A DNA stretch of 64,000 nt from Leclercia sp. S52 (GCF_039727615.1 NZ_CP152474.1:868001-932000); one strand, 5' to 3'. Shown: positions 36,383-46,626, counted from the stretch's first letter. Notes: a model not told the origin generated them from the sequence alone. Program-made: numbers and translations.

Positions 36383-37186
36383 ATGACTATCCCTGCATTT
36401 GGTCTGGGCACTTTCCGCCTGAAAGACGACGTTGTGATCGCATCCGTTAAAACTGCCCTTGAACTTGGCTATCGCACGGTTGATACCGCGCAGATCTACG
36501 ATAACGAAGCTGCGGTCGGCCAGGCAATTGAAGAGAGCGGCGTACCGCGCGACGCGCTTTTTATTACCACCAAGATCTGGATTGAGAACCTCAGCAAAGA
36601 GAAGTTAATCCCAAGCCTGAAAGAGAGCCTGAAAAAGCTGCGCACCGATTATGTCGATTTGACTCTGATCCACTGGCCATCACCAAACGATGCGGTGTCA
36701 GTTGAAGAGTTTATGCAGGCGTTGCTGGAAGCCAAAGCCCAGGGGCTGACGCGCGAAATTGGTATTTCTAACTTCACTATCCCATTGATGGAAAAAGCGA
36801 TTGCGGCCGTTGGCGCAGAAAATATCGCGACTAACCAGATCGAACTTTCTCCGTACCTGCAAAACCGTCAGGTGGTTGAATGGGCGCAGCAGCACGGCAT
36901 CCATATCACCTCTTATATGACGCTGGCTTACGGTAAAGCGCTGAAAGACGAAACCATTCTGCGTATTGCTGCCAAACATAATGCTACCGCCGCGCAGGTT
37001 ATCCTGGCGTGGGCAATGGGAGAGGGGTATGCAGTGATCCCTTCTTCCACCAAACGTGAAAATCTGGCAAGCAACCTGCTGGCACAGGATCTGACCCTGG
37101 ATCAGGACGATAAAAAAGCGATCGCCGCACTGGATTGCAACGATCGCCTGGTAAGCCCGGAAGGCCTTGCGCCGAAGTGGGATTAA
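36383..37186 (+). CDS. dkgB: 2,5-diketo-D-gluconate reductase B / methylglyoxal reductase
   Basis: DkgB is an NADPH-dependent aldo-keto reductase that reduces 2,5-diketogluconate and methylglyoxal. It is a TIM barrel; the catalytic set is visible as DTAQIYDNE (Asp and Tyr), TTKIW (Lys) and LIHWPSP (His). ATG 36383 follows AGAGGAATT and gives 267 residues, as in E. coli; the open frame back to 36335 is not supported. It lies directly after the rRNA operon, as on the E. coli map. Confidence 0.95.
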   Translation: MTIPAFGLGTFRLKDDVVIASVKTALELGYRTVDTAQIYDNEAAVGQAIEESGVPRDALFITTKIWIENLSKEKLIPSLKESLKKLRTDYVDLTLIHWPSPNDAVSVEEFMQALLEAKAQGLTREIGISNFTIPLMEKAIAAVGAENIATNQIELSPYLQNRQVVEWAQQHGIHITSYMTLAYGKALKDETILRIAAKHNATAAQVILAWAMGEGYAVIPSSTKRENLASNLLAQDLTLDQDDKKAIAALDCNDRLVSPEGLAPKWD

Positions 37187-37220
37187 TTTAACCCTCCCTC
37201 TGTACCCTCACTAAACCCTC

Positions 37221-38123
37221 TTACAGCTCCTTCGGGAGCTGTTTTACATGCTCGCTCAGAAAGTCGATAAATGCCCTGATCCGGGTGCTCACCGCTCTGT
37301 CGCTGTAGTAGACCGCGCTGAAGGGCATTTCTACAGGCAGGCGCTTATCTGCCAACAGCTCGACTAACTCACCCCGCGCAATCTCTTTATCAATCATATA
37401 ATCTGAAAGACAAGCAATCCCGTTCCCTTCAAGGCATAACTGTTTGAGCGTCTCGCCGCTGTTGGACGATAAACCGCTGACCACTTCATGAAGCTGGCCA
37501 TCATGGCAGGCGAGGGGCCAGGTGTTAAGGCATACCGGCTCCGTAAAGCCCAGGCACAGATGCTGCTTTAGCTCCTCAATCGTCTCAGGCTTGCCGTAAC
37601 GGGCGATATAGGCTGGAGAGGCGATGATTTTGCGATAGCTGGTGAACAGCGGGCGTGCCCGCAGGCTGGAGTCGGTCAGCGTTCCGGCGCGGATCGCGAC
37701 ATCCACCTTGCGCTCAATCAGGTTGATAAAGGTTTCTGACGAGACCAGAGACAGGGTCATTTCCGGATAACGTTCGCGGAAAGGTTTGATTAAAGGCATC
37801 AGGAAATGCAGCACCACGGGCGTGGCGGCATCAATACGCAACAGGCCGCGTGGCGTGCTGCGCGTCTCCATAATCTCGGTTTCTGCCGCCGCCATTTCCT
37901 GCAGGATAGACTGCACGCGCCGGAAATAACGTTCGCCTTCTTCTGTCAGGCTGAGCTGCCGTGTGGTCCGGTTCAGCAGGCTGACCCCCAGCTTCATCTC
38001 CAGCTTTTTGACCGACCGGCTGACGGCAGAATTGGCCTGGCCCAACTGTTCGGCGGCGCGGCTAAAGCTGCCGCTCTCAACGACGGCGACAAAGATCGCC
38101 AGTTCCTCAGAGGTTGCTTTCAT
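37221..38123 (-). CDS. yafC: LysR-family transcriptional regulator YafC
   Basis: The 300-residue protein has an N-terminal winged helix-turn-helix (about residues 5-65, with [23 protein letters not shown]) and a periplasmic-binding-like effector domain. It is close to E. coli YafC (304), whose targets are unknown to me. Here it is divergent from an MFS transporter gene across a 104-base gap, the usual layout in which a LysR protein controls its neighbour (inference). Confidence 0.93.
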   Translation of the reverse strand: MKATSEELAIFVAVVESGSFSRAAEQLGQANSAVSRSVKKLEMKLGVSLLNRTTRQLSLTEEGERYFRRVQSILQEMAAAETEIMETRSTPRGLLRIDAATPVVLHFLMPLIKPFRERYPEMTLSLVSSETFINLIERKVDVAIRAGTLTDSSLRARPLFTSYRKIIASPAYIARYGKPETIEELKQHLCLGFTEPVCLNTWPLACHDGQLHEVVSGLSSNSGETLKQLCLEGNGIACLSDYMIDKEIARGELVELLADKRLPVEMPFSAVYYSDRAVSTRIRAFIDFLSEHVKQLPKEL

Positions 38124-38227
38124 TGTTGCTTAATCCGCAAAATTGTATTGATACTTTGAGCATTTTTGTTATTTAAACACTGGCGCATACTCCGTGTCAT
38201 CTTAATCCTGATGAGACGGAGTTTTTT
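38124..38227. promoter_or_regulatory. Divergent yafC/MFS intergenic region
   Basis: This AT-rich 104-base gap must hold both divergent promoters. It contains the interrupted palindrome-like stretch TTGTATTGATACTTTGAG, with LysR-type T-N11-A sites possible, but I cannot define an operator by eye. Confidence 0.45.
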
Positions 38228-39403
38228 ATGCCTCTGGCGCTACTTGCCCTGACGATCAGTGCCTTCGCAATCGGCACAACCGAATTTGTTATTGTAGGAC
38301 TGGTTCCTACGATTGCTGACCAACTTGCCATCTCCCTGCCTTCTGCGGGTCTGCTGGTCTCCATCTATGCCCTCGGCGTGGCGATCGGTGCGCCGGTGCT
38401 GACGGCCCTTACAGGCCGGCTGCCGCGTAAGCAGCTGCTGATGGCGCTAATGGTGCTATTCACCGCAGGCAATCTTCTTGCCTGGCAGGCGCCTGATTAC
38501 ATGACCCTGGTGATTGCCCGTCTGCTGACCGGCCTTGCCCATGGGGTCTTCTTCTCTATCGGCTCGACCATTGCGACCAGTCTGGTGCCTAAAGAGAAAG
38601 CCGCCTCCGCTATCGCCATCATGTTTGGCGGATTAACCGTGGCGCTGGTGACCGGTGTTCCGCTGGGTACCTTTATCGGCCAGCACTTTGGCTGGCGGGA
38701 AACTTTCCTTGCAGTCTCACTGCTTGGGGTAATTGCCTTGATCAGCAGCCTGGTGCTGATCCCGTCCAACATTCCCGGGCGTGCGGCAGCGACGCTGCGC
38801 GATCAGCTGAAGGTGCTGACCCATCCCCGTCTGCTGATGATCTATGCCATTACCGCGCTGGGTTATGGCGGCGTGTTTACCGCATTCACCTTCCTCGCGC
38901 CAATGATGCAGGATCTGGCCGGGTTCTCACCGAGTGCGGTCAGCTGGATCCTGCTGGGCTATGGCGTTTCGGTAGCGATCGGCAACATCTGGGGCGGCAA
39001 GCTGGCCGATAAGCATGGCGCCGTTCCGGCACTGAAAATTATCTTTGCCGCACTGGTTGTCCTGCTGCTGGTCTTCCAGTTCACCGCATCGATTCAGTAT
39101 GCCGCGCTGGCGACGGTACTGGTGATGGGGATCTTCGCCTTCGGCAACGTACCGGGCCTGCAGGTCTACGTGGTGCAGAAAGCCGAGCTGTATACCCCGA
39201 ACGCCGTGGATGTGGCCTCTGGTTTGAACATCGCTGCGTTCAACGTGGGTATTGCGCTGGGGTCCATTATTGGCGGGCAGACCGTAGAACACTTCGGTCT
39301 GGCGCAAACGCCGTGGATTGGGGCGGTTATCGTTCTCGCGGCATTTCTGCTGATTGGCCTTAGCGGCCGCCTGGATAAGCCCGCTCGTGTTGTGCTGGGA
39401 TAA
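38228..39403 (+). CDS. MFS transporter, DHA1 drug/sugar efflux type
   Basis: The 391-residue protein has twelve predicted membrane segments. The N-terminal GTTEFVIVGLVPTIA block is typical of DHA1-family exporters such as YdhP and AraJ. The motif A-like LTGRLPRKQLL lies in the loop after the second segment. The substrate cannot be told from sequence. It is not at this site in E. coli K-12 as I remember it, so it is probably an accessory or lineage-specific partner of the divergent yafC. The ATG follows GACGGAG. Confidence 0.87.
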   Translation: MPLALLALTISAFAIGTTEFVIVGLVPTIADQLAISLPSAGLLVSIYALGVAIGAPVLTALTGRLPRKQLLMALMVLFTAGNLLAWQAPDYMTLVIARLLTGLAHGVFFSIGSTIATSLVPKEKAASAIAIMFGGLTVALVTGVPLGTFIGQHFGWRETFLAVSLLGVIALISSLVLIPSNIPGRAAATLRDQLKVLTHPRLLMIYAITALGYGGVFTAFTFLAPMMQDLAGFSPSAVSWILLGYGVSVAIGNIWGGKLADKHGAVPALKIIFAALVVLLLVFQFTASIQYAALATVLVMGIFAFGNVPGLQVYVVQKAELYTPNAVDVASGLNIAAFNVGIALGSIIGGQTVEHFGLAQTPWIGAVIVLAAFLLIGLSGRLDKPARVVLG

Positions 39404-39489
39404 GTCTGGTGTAAGCACTTGCTAACAAAACGAAACAGCGGTTTATCGGTAATTGCGTTGAAAGTGTGAGCTGAAAACCCTATAACATT

Positions 39490-39519
39490 AGAACCCGCTC
39501 CTGTTTCTGGACGGGTTCT
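39490..39519 (+). other. Hairpin upstream of yafD
   Basis: AGAACCCG (39490-39497) pairs with CGGGTTCT (39512-39519) over a 14-base loop, just before the AGAGG ribosome site of yafD. It may end the MFS transcript weakly or influence yafD translation; no T tract follows. Confidence 0.45.
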
Positions 39520-39527
39520 GTCTATAG

Positions 39528-40343
<816 letters not shown>

Positions 40344-40421
40344 AGGTGTGTCAGGTCTGCCGTGGGGCAGGCCTGCGCGGGTGCTGCCCTTTATTTTTCA
40401 TCAACCGAAGGACAGCAAAAA

Positions 40422-41192
40422 ATGACAACACAGTCCCATCATGACAACGTAGAAAAACAGTTTGGCTCCCAGGCGAAGGCCTATCTCACCAGCGCGGTTC
40501 ACGCATCCGGGCGCGATCTGCAGCGTCTGGCTGAACGTCTGGCCGACTTTCCCGATGCCAGCGTGCTGGATTTAGGCTGCGGAGCGGGTCATGCCAGCTT
40601 TGTGGCGGCGCAGCAGGTCGCTCATGTTACGGCTTACGACTTATCCAGTCAGATGCTGGAGGTCGTCTCTGCGGCTGCCGGTGAGAAAGGGCTGGGGAAT
40701 ATCGCCACCCGCCAGGGGTATGCCGAATCATTACCCTTCGCCGATAGCTCCTTTGATATCGTCATCAGCCGCTACTCGGCGCATCACTGGCACGATGTCG
40801 GCCAGGCATTGCGCGAGGTAAAACGGGTGCTGAAGCCAGGCGGTTTGGTCATCATCATGGATATCATGTCGCCGGGCCATCCTGTGCGTGATATCTGGTT
40901 GCAGACGGTTGAAGCCCTGCGCGACACCTCGCATGTGCGCAACTATTCCAGCGGCGAGTGGTTATCGATGTTCACAGAAGCCGGGTTGATTACGCGTGCG
41001 TTGCAGACTGACAGGCTGACGCTGGAATTCTCCTCGTGGATTGCCCGTATGCGCACGCCAGAAGCATTAAGCCAGGCGATCAGGCTGTATCAGGAGAGTG
41101 CCTCCGCAGAGGTGAAAGCCTACTTTGAACTGCAGGAAGAGGGCTCATTCACCAGCGATACGCTCTTCGCTGAAGCCCGGAAGGCTGGATAA
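40422..41192 (+). CDS. yafE: Class I SAM-dependent methyltransferase YafE
   Basis: The 256-residue protein has the SAM-binding motif I VLDLGCGAGHASF (about residues 47-59) and the post-motif segment FDIVISRYSAHHW. It belongs to the UbiE/COQ5-like Methyltransf_11 group; the acceptor is unknown. I start at ATG 40422 (MTTQSHHDN), which has AAGGACAG upstream and family support; the frame is open back to 40362. Confidence 0.92.
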   Translation: MTTQSHHDNVEKQFGSQAKAYLTSAVHASGRDLQRLAERLADFPDASVLDLGCGAGHASFVAAQQVAHVTAYDLSSQMLEVVSAAAGEKGLGNIATRQGYAESLPFADSSFDIVISRYSAHHWHDVGQALREVKRVLKPGGLVIIMDIMSPGHPVRDIWLQTVEALRDTSHVRNYSSGEWLSMFTEAGLITRALQTDRLTLEFSSWIARMRTPEALSQAIRLYQESASAEVKAYFELQEEGSFTSDTLFAEARKAG

Positions 41193-41195
41193 AAC

Positions 41196-41229
41196 AAAAA
41201 AGGCACCGGGGGGAATCGGTGCCTTTTTT
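41196..41229. terminator. Bidirectional terminator between yafE and mltD
   Basis: AAAAAAGGCACCG (41196-41208) pairs with CGGTGCCTTTTTT (41217-41229) over an eight-base loop. It serves the converging yafE and mltD transcripts. Confidence 0.93.
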
Positions 41230-41246
41230 ACATCTGGTCTCTGAAA

Positions 41247-42614
41247 TCAGGAATCCGGGGTGGCGTTGTTTTTCACAAACAACGTTATCCGATCGCCAGG
41301 CTGCAGATTGTCGGTATCGCTGTTCCAGCGCATCACATCTTTGATGTTCACGCCGTGACGCTTAGCAATACTGGAGAGCGAATCGCCTTTTTGCACGCGA
41401 TAGGTAATGCTATCGCTGTTATTGGCGAGACGCTGCGCGCTGTTACCCGCGCCAATCGTCAGGTTCTGACCCACTTTCAGGGTAGAGCCGCGCAGTTTGT
41501 TCCACTGCTGCAGATCTTTTGCGCTCACGCCAAGACGTGACGCAATACCTGAAAGCGTATCGCCTGTACGTACCTGATAGCTACGGCTGTTAACCGGTGA
41601 ATTATCCGCGATCAGCGTAGACTGAACCGCAGCAATTTCACCCGCTGCCAGAGATACCCGTAACTGTTCAGCGTGTTTCTGCGGCACCAGAACGTATTTA
41701 GGTCCGCTGTTACCCAACGTAGAGCCCTTCACACCTGCGTTAAAGGCTTTCAGTTTGGTGACCGAGATACCTGCCATATCCGCAACCTGTCGCAGTTCAA
41801 CAGGGTTGTTGATACGCACTCTCGCCAGCGCACGACTTTCGTCCGAGGTCGGCAGCTTCACGCCGTACTGTTCGCTGTTTTTGAAAATCTCACTCAAAGC
41901 CAGCATTTTTGGTACGTATATTTTGGTTTCCCGTGGCAGTGGAAGCGACCAAAAGTCGGTGGGTTTACCCCGTGCTTTATTCGCTTTCATTGCCTTCAGT
42001 ACACGACCCTCACCGCTATTATACGCCGCGACAGTTAATAACCAGTCACCGTCGAACATCTTGTTCAGACGTTGCATCATGTCGAGTGCTGCAGTCGTCG
42101 AAGCGACCACATCACGACGCGCATCGTAGTTGCGGGTCTGTTTCAAACCATAATTTCGCCCTGTGCTCGGTATGATCTGCCAAAGACCTGCGGCCTTGGC
42201 GCCAGACGTTGCATGTGGGTCAAAAGCGCTCTCCACTATGGGTAGTAGTACCAGTTCCATAGGCATGTTACGTTTCTTAACTTGCCCTGCTATCCAGTAC
42301 ATATACGGCTCTGCCCGTAAAGTTACATCGTGGAGATAGCTCTTATTGCTTAAATACTTCTGTTTCTGTTCGCGAATCCGGCTGTTTTCCGGAATTCCCA
42401 TCTTCAGCTCGTCGCCAATAGAGACCCACAAGTCTTGATCCTGTGCGAAAGACGTCCCATCGTCTGCCCATCGCGATTGACTTGTAAACTTCCCTGCTTC
42501 CCCTTGACCAGCTGCAGAAAGGCTCTGTGCGTGCTGTTGTACGTTGCCAGTGTTCTGAGACGACTGGCAACCCACAAGCAGGACAGAGGCGAGTAATATC
42601 GCTTTTGCCTTCAT
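41247..42614 (-). CDS. mltD: Membrane-bound lytic murein transglycosylase D
   Basis: MltD cuts the glycan strands of peptidoglycan, forming 1,6-anhydroMurNAc ends. The signal peptide ends in lipobox LVGC, with the cysteine at residue 16. The SLT domain (about 105-230) contains ESAFDPHATSGAKAAG, with the catalytic glutamate. Two LysM repeats at the C-terminus (about 343-390 and 402-447) bind the wall. At 455 residues it is three longer than in E. coli, because the post-signal linker is slightly longer. Confidence 0.96.
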   Translation of the reverse strand: MKAKAILLASVLLVGCQSSQNTGNVQQHAQSLSAAGQGEAGKFTSQSRWADDGTSFAQDQDLWVSIGDELKMGIPENSRIREQKQKYLSNKSYLHDVTLRAEPYMYWIAGQVKKRNMPMELVLLPIVESAFDPHATSGAKAAGLWQIIPSTGRNYGLKQTRNYDARRDVVASTTAALDMMQRLNKMFDGDWLLTVAAYNSGEGRVLKAMKANKARGKPTDFWSLPLPRETKIYVPKMLALSEIFKNSEQYGVKLPTSDESRALARVRINNPVELRQVADMAGISVTKLKAFNAGVKGSTLGNSGPKYVLVPQKHAEQLRVSLAAGEIAAVQSTLIADNSPVNSRSYQVRTGDTLSGIASRLGVSAKDLQQWNKLRGSTLKVGQNLTIGAGNSAQRLANNSDSITYRVQKGDSLSSIAKRHGVNIKDVMRWNSDTDNLQPGDRITLFVKNNATPDS

Positions 42615-42685
42615 GTGTGTGTCAATAGTTGCTTAAAAGACGAGCGATGATAACGACGAATATTTAAAAAGGCAACACGCAATTA

Positions 42686-43441
42686 TCAGAAGTTATCTTT
42701 CCTGGCCCTTAACCACGCGAAAAACTCTTCTGGTTGTTGCATATTTGTTTCTTCATTAATTTTGTTAATTAAATCAATATCATCTGTTCTGAGAAATAAA
42801 TTAATTTTACGTTCATTTTTCAGAATTCCGGGGAGTGTTTTTTGGTTTTTTGCACGTAACTCATTAACTTTGCGGTAATAATCCTGAATCGCCACATCCT
42901 GCGGCAGAACGTGCATTGCAAACTTCATATTCGCTAAAGTATATTCGTGTGCGCAGCAAATGAGGGTGTCTTCGGGAAGGGCGTTAATTTTCTGGAAGGA
43001 CTGGTACATCTGGGCTGGCGTGCCTTCAAACAATCTTCCGCAGCCGCCAGAGAACATGGTATCACCACAGAAAAGATAAGGAAAACTGAAGAACGAGATA
43101 TGTCCTAAAGTGTGACCCGGGGTGGCAATTACGGAAAACTCCGACTCAAGAATGAGGATCTTTTCTCCATCTTCGACTATGCGTGTGGCCCCCTTATCTT
43201 GTGTCTCAGCGGGTCCGTAGACCACAAGATGCGGAAATTTTGCACAGATCGCCGCCACGCCGCCCACATGGTCGTGGTGATGATGGGTCAGTAGTATTGC
43301 TTCCGGCTGCCACTGGTTTTGCTCAATGGCCTTCAGCACCGGCTCAGCCTCGCCAGGATCGACAATGATGCAGCGAGCTTCATCATTGGTTAAAACCCAG
43401 ATGTAATTGTCCTGAAAAGCAGGAATACTGATAAGATTCAT
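42686..43441 (-). CDS. gloB: Hydroxyacylglutathione hydrolase (glyoxalase II)
   Basis: GloB hydrolyses S-lactoylglutathione to D-lactate and glutathione, the second step of methylglyoxal detoxification. The metallo-beta-lactamase [10 protein letters not shown] motif binds the two metals (about residues 52-61), and further ligands lie in [11 protein letters not shown] and [13 protein letters not shown]. The 251-residue length matches E. coli. It is divergent from yafS. Confidence 0.97.
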   Translation of the reverse strand: MNLISIPAFQDNYIWVLTNDEARCIIVDPGEAEPVLKAIEQNQWQPEAILLTHHHHDHVGGVAAICAKFPHLVVYGPAETQDKGATRIVEDGEKILILESEFSVIATPGHTLGHISFFSFPYLFCGDTMFSGGCGRLFEGTPAQMYQSFQKINALPEDTLICCAHEYTLANMKFAMHVLPQDVAIQDYYRKVNELRAKNQKTLPGILKNERKINLFLRTDDIDLINKINEETNMQQPEEFFAWLRARKDNF

Positions 43442-43473
43442 ACATTACCTCTCATAGCGTGGCGGGTGTTTTG

Positions 43474-44190
43474 ATGAAACCGGCAAGGATACCTCAGATT
43501 GTCTCAGCACCAGCACATTGGGCGGAATTGCCCTGGGGTGAATACTATCGCGAAGCGCTTGAGCAGCAGCTTAAGCCCTGGTTCGCGAAAATGTATGGTT
43601 TTCACCTGCTTAAGATTGGCAATCTGAGCGCGGAAATCAACACTGAAAGTTGTGGGATTTCACATCAGGTCAACGTTTCGCTGGGGGGGGAGCCGGTTCA
43701 GGTGAAGGCCAATCCGCTGCATCTGCCGTTTGCGGAAAAGTCCGTGGTTGCCTGCCTGCTGGCGCATTCGCTGCCCTGGTGCGACGATCCGCACCGGTTA
43801 CTTCGCGAAGCCGACCGGGTACTGATTGACGACGGCTGGCTGGTGATCAGCGGATTTAATCCGATGAGTCTGATGGGCTTGCGCAAGCTGGTGCCGGTGC
43901 TGCGCCGTACCCCGCCGTACAATAGCCGGATGTTCACCCTGATGCGCCAGCTGGACTGGCTGTCGCTGCTCAACTTTGAGGTGATGCATCATAGCGGTTT
44001 TCAGGTCTTACCCTGGACGCGGCAGGGCGGGAAGATGCTCACCACCCATTTCCCGGCGCTGGGCTGTATGCAGCTGATTGTGGCGCGTAAGCGAACCATC
44101 CCCCTGACGCTCAATCCCATGAAGCAAAGCAAGGCGAAAACGCGGCTGCGTGCCGCCGTGGGCGCCACGCGACAATACCGTAAGCCCTGA
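43474..44190 (+). CDS. yafS: Methyltransferase-like protein YafS
   Basis: The 238-residue protein resembles E. coli YafS and belongs to the Methyltransf_11 superfamily, with LPFAEKSVVACLLAHSLPWCDDPHRLLREADRV as its core (about residues 88-120). The classic glycine-rich SAM motif is not obvious. Function unknown. I use ATG 43474 (MKPARIPQ); a GTG at 43459 would add five residues. A G8 tract (43683-43690) is in frame here, since the flanking alignment to E. coli keeps its length. Its TGA directly abuts the reverse-complement stop of rnhA. Confidence 0.9.
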   Translation: MKPARIPQIVSAPAHWAELPWGEYYREALEQQLKPWFAKMYGFHLLKIGNLSAEINTESCGISHQVNVSLGGEPVQVKANPLHLPFAEKSVVACLLAHSLPWCDDPHRLLREADRVLIDDGWLVISGFNPMSLMGLRKLVPVLRRTPPYNSRMFTLMRQLDWLSLLNFEVMHHSGFQVLPWTRQGGKMLTTHFPALGCMQLIVARKRTIPLTLNPMKQSKAKTRLRAAVGATRQYRKP

Positions 44191-44659
44191 TCAAGCTTCT
44201 GGTTTATACCCTACGTCTTCATGCTGCGGATTCATGGCGGCAGCGCGGGCCAGCTCGTCGCAACGTTCGTTCTCGGGGTGTCCCGCGTGGCCTTTCACCC
44301 ATTCCCACTGGATTTTATGCTGGCTGAGTGCCGCATCCAGGCGCTGCCAGAGATCGACATTCTTAACCGGTTTTTTGTCAGCGGTTTTCCAGCCCCTTTT
44401 TTTCCAGTTATGGATCCACTGGGTGATCCCCTGGCGCACATACTGGCTGTCGGTGCTCAGCACAATATCGCAGTGCTCTTTCAGCGCCTCGAGGGCCACA
44501 ATCGCAGCCATCAACTCCATACGGTTGTTAGTGGTCAGACGATAACCTTCGTTGAAGGTTTTTTCGTGTTCGCGATATCGCAAAATCGCACCGTATCCCC
44601 CCCGGGCCCGGGTTGCCGAGGCACGATCCGTCGGTGTAAATCTCTACCTGTTTACGCAT
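44191..44659 (-). CDS. rnhA: Ribonuclease HI, frameshifted by an apparent extra G
   Basis: RNase HI degrades the RNA of RNA-DNA hybrids. Starting at ATG 44659 the protein reads [21 protein letters not shown], with the first catalytic aspartate in TDGS. A run of seven G on the coding strand (44597-44603 on the plus strand, as C) then shifts the frame. With six G it continues [14 protein letters not shown], through [17 protein letters not shown] and [16 protein letters not shown] (the remaining catalytic residues), to the stop at 44191. The repaired length is 155 residues, as in E. coli. Without repair only a 130-codon open frame from 44583 remains, lacking the first catalytic aspartate. It is divergent from dnaQ. 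Confidence 0.93.
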
Positions 44660-44747
44660 CCTGGCAGACATCCTGTAATCAAAACGGTAAGTCTGACATA
44701 AATGGTCGCCATCAGCACTGCAAAATAGAGTCGATGCGAATTAGCCT

Positions 44748-44782
44748 TTGAACGCCTGGTCAGGTTGTTTACAATGTCGCCG
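44748..44782 (+). promoter_or_regulatory. Likely dnaQ promoter
   Basis: TTGAAC (44748-44753) and TACAAT (44770-44775) with 16-base spacing precede the dnaQ ATG by about 30 bases. The 145-base gap also holds the divergent rnhA promoter. Confidence 0.7.
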
Positions 44783-44804
44783 TTGAACAGAGCAGGTTTT
44801 CAGA

Positions 44805-45548
44805 ATGAGTATTGCAGACACACATAACGCCGACAGGATCATCGTCCTCGATACCGAAACCACGGGTATGAACCAGATCGGTGCTCACTATGAAGGGCAC
44901 AAGATCATCGAGATCGGTGCGGTAGAGGTGATCAACCGCCGTCTTACCGGCAATAACTTCCACGTCTACCTGAAGCCAGACCGGCTGGTGGACCCGGAAG
45001 CCTTTGGCGTTCACGGTATCGCAGATGAATTCTTGCTGGATAAACCCACCTTTGCCGACGTCGCCGATGAATTCATCGACTACATCAAAGGCGGCGAGCT
45101 GGTCATTCATAACGCCTCATTTGATATCGGCTTTATGGATTATGAATTCAGCAAGCTCAACCGCGGCCTGCCGAAGACCGACACCTTCTGTAAAGTCACC
45201 GACAGTCTGGCGATGGCGAGAAGGATGTTCCCCGGCAAGCGTAACAGCCTCGATGCGTTGTGCTCGCGCTATGAAATAGATAACAGCAAACGAACGCTGC
45301 ACGGGGCATTACTCGATGCCCAGATCCTGGCCGAAGTCTACCTGATCATGACGGGTGGCCAGACAGCCCTGGCCTTTAATGCCGATAACGATTCGCAGCA
45401 GCAGGTCGGGGAGGGCGAAATCCAGCGCATTATTCGTCAGTCCAGCGCCTTACGCGTCATTCTCGCCAGCGATGAAGAGCTGGTGGCTCATGAATCACGT
45501 CTCGATCTGGTGCAGAAGAAGGGCGGAAGCTGCCTCTGGCGCGGTTAA
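44805..45548 (+). CDS. dnaQ: DNA polymerase III epsilon subunit (proofreading exonuclease)
   Basis: DnaQ is the 3'-5' proofreading exonuclease bound to DnaE in the replicase. The DEDDh motifs are seen: ExoI LDTETTGM (about residues 15-22), ExoII HNASFDIGF (about 103-111) and ExoIII with HGALLDAQI (about 166-174). A C-terminal tail follows that binds the polymerase subunit. At 247 residues it is four longer than in E. coli; most of the difference is in the N-terminal segment before the ExoI motif. Confidence 0.97.
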   Translation: MSIADTHNADRIIVLDTETTGMNQIGAHYEGHKIIEIGAVEVINRRLTGNNFHVYLKPDRLVDPEAFGVHGIADEFLLDKPTFADVADEFIDYIKGGELVIHNASFDIGFMDYEFSKLNRGLPKTDTFCKVTDSLAMARRMFPGKRNSLDALCSRYEIDNSKRTLHGALLDAQILAEVYLIMTGGQTALAFNADNDSQQQVGEGEIQRIIRQSSALRVILASDEELVAHESRLDLVQKKGGSCLWRG

Positions 45549-45623
45549 ACGCGGCGGAAATGCTGGTAAAATAACCGTTTGGATCGTTTTTGCAGCAAAC
45601 GATTCAAAAGCAGAGAAAAAGCA

Positions 45624-45660
45624 TTGACGGGATCGGAGGCAAACCGTAATATCTGCCTCG
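45624..45660 (+). promoter_or_regulatory. Promoter of tRNA-Asp aspV
   Basis: TTGACG (45624-45629) and TAATAT (45647-45652) have the ideal 17-base spacing and a GC-rich discriminator (CTGCCTCG), typical of stable RNA promoters, about 26 bases before the tRNA. Confidence 0.85.
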
Positions 45661-45678
45661 TTCCCAAGGGAACACAGC

Positions 45679-45755
45679 GGAGCGGTAGTTCAGTCGGTTA
45701 GAATACCTGCCTGTCACGCAGGGGGTCGCGGGTTCGAGTCCCGTCCGTTCCGCCA
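45679..45755 (+). tRNA. aspV: tRNA-Asp (GTC anticodon), single-gene unit
   Basis: This 77-base cloverleaf is identical to the tRNA at 36143-36219. It has its own promoter and terminator, between dnaQ and yafV as in E. coli. In many enterobacteria aspV is an integration site, but here no integrase or direct repeat follows. Confidence 0.98.
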
Positions 45756-45763
45756 CTATTCAG

Positions 45764-45796
45764 AAGGCCTGAATCAGCAATGATTCAGGCCTTTCT
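45764..45796 (+). terminator. Terminator after aspV
   Basis: A 13-bp stem (45764-45776 with 45781-45793) over a GCAA tetraloop is followed by TTCTCATTTT. Confidence 0.88.
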
Positions 45797-45819
45797 CATT
45801 TTATCGTGCTGCTGATTTG

Positions 45820-45849
45820 GCCGGGCAAGCAGCGCTGGTGCCGCCCGGC
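45820..45849. repeat. REP-like palindromic unit between aspV and yafV
   Basis: GCCGGGC (45820-45826) and GCCCGGC (45843-45849) flank GCAGCGCTGGTGCC. This resembles the enterobacterial REP/PU repeats found in pairs elsewhere in the window, and it lies 6 bases beyond the yafV stop. Confidence 0.65.
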
Positions 45850-45855
45850 AGTTGT

Positions 45856-46626
45856 TTAGTTGATGCTAAACGGATCCGCATCCTGCCAGGCAGGAAACTT
45901 CTCCCGATACTCTCTCAGGGCCGTCAACGACAGCTCGGCGTCAATGCGCGTCGCATGGTGCGGCTCTGCGGTGGCGATGATTTCGCCCTGCGGGTTAATC
46001 ACCCGGCTGTCGCCACGATAGTGATGCCCGTTGCCGTCGGTACCGACCCGGTTGCAGCCCGCAACATAGGCCTGGTTCTCAATCGCCCGTGCGGTCAGCA
46101 GCGCCTGCCAGTGCAGCGAGCGTGGAGCTGGCCAGTTAGCGACATACAGCGCCAGGTCATAATCGTTACGGTTACGCGACCACACCGGGAAGCGCAGGTC
46201 GTAACAGACTAACGGCAGAATGCGCCAGCCGCGCCACTCGAACACCAGCCGCTCGTTACCCGCTTCATAATGCTGGTGCTCATCCGCCATGCGGAACAGG
46301 TGGCGCTTATCGTAGAAGTGCACCTTGCCCTCGGGCTCAACTAGCAGAAAACGGTTAACTGGCCCACGTTCAGTCTGTAGCGCGGCGCTCCCGGCGATTA
46401 ACGCCTGGGTTTGCTGGGCTCTGGCCTGCATCCAGGCGACCACATCTTCCTGCGGCAGGGACTGTTTTGCCGCTTCCATGGCAAACCCGGTGGTGAACAT
46501 TTCCGGCAGGATAATGATATCGCGCCCGGCGATCCCCTCCAGCTGACGATCAAAATGGCGCAGGTTGGCGGGGCCATCCATCCACACCAGCGGTTGTTGC
46601 AAAAGCGTAATCTTCAAACCAGGCAC
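45856..46626 (-). CDS. yafV: Omega-amidase YafV (nitrilase superfamily)
   Basis: This carbon-nitrogen hydrolase is expected to deaminate 2-oxoglutaramate or 2-oxosuccinamate as a metabolite-repair enzyme. The Glu-Lys-Cys triad is visible in LPEMFTTGFA, YDKRHLF and LVCYDLRFP. I start at GTG 46626, which has GAGGAG upstream and gives 256 residues, as in E. coli; the frame open to 46707 runs into the terminator of fadE. Confidence 0.93.
   Translation of the reverse strand: MPGLKITLLQQPLVWMDGPANLRHFDRQLEGIAGRDIIILPEMFTTGFAMEAAKQSLPQEDVVAWMQARAQQTQALIAGSAALQTERGPVNRFLLVEPEGKVHFYDKRHLFRMADEHQHYEAGNERLVFEWRGWRILPLVCYDLRFPVWSRNRNDYDLALYVANWPAPRSLHWQALLTARAIENQAYVAGCNRVGTDGNGHHYRGDSRVINPQGEIIATAEPHHATRIDAELSLTALREYREKFPAWQDADPFSIN

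Noticed and set aside
45756..45855. Integrated element at the tRNA-Asp gene
   Set aside because: No integrase, no repeat of the tRNA 3' end and no change of gene order follows; only a terminator and a REP-like unit are present.
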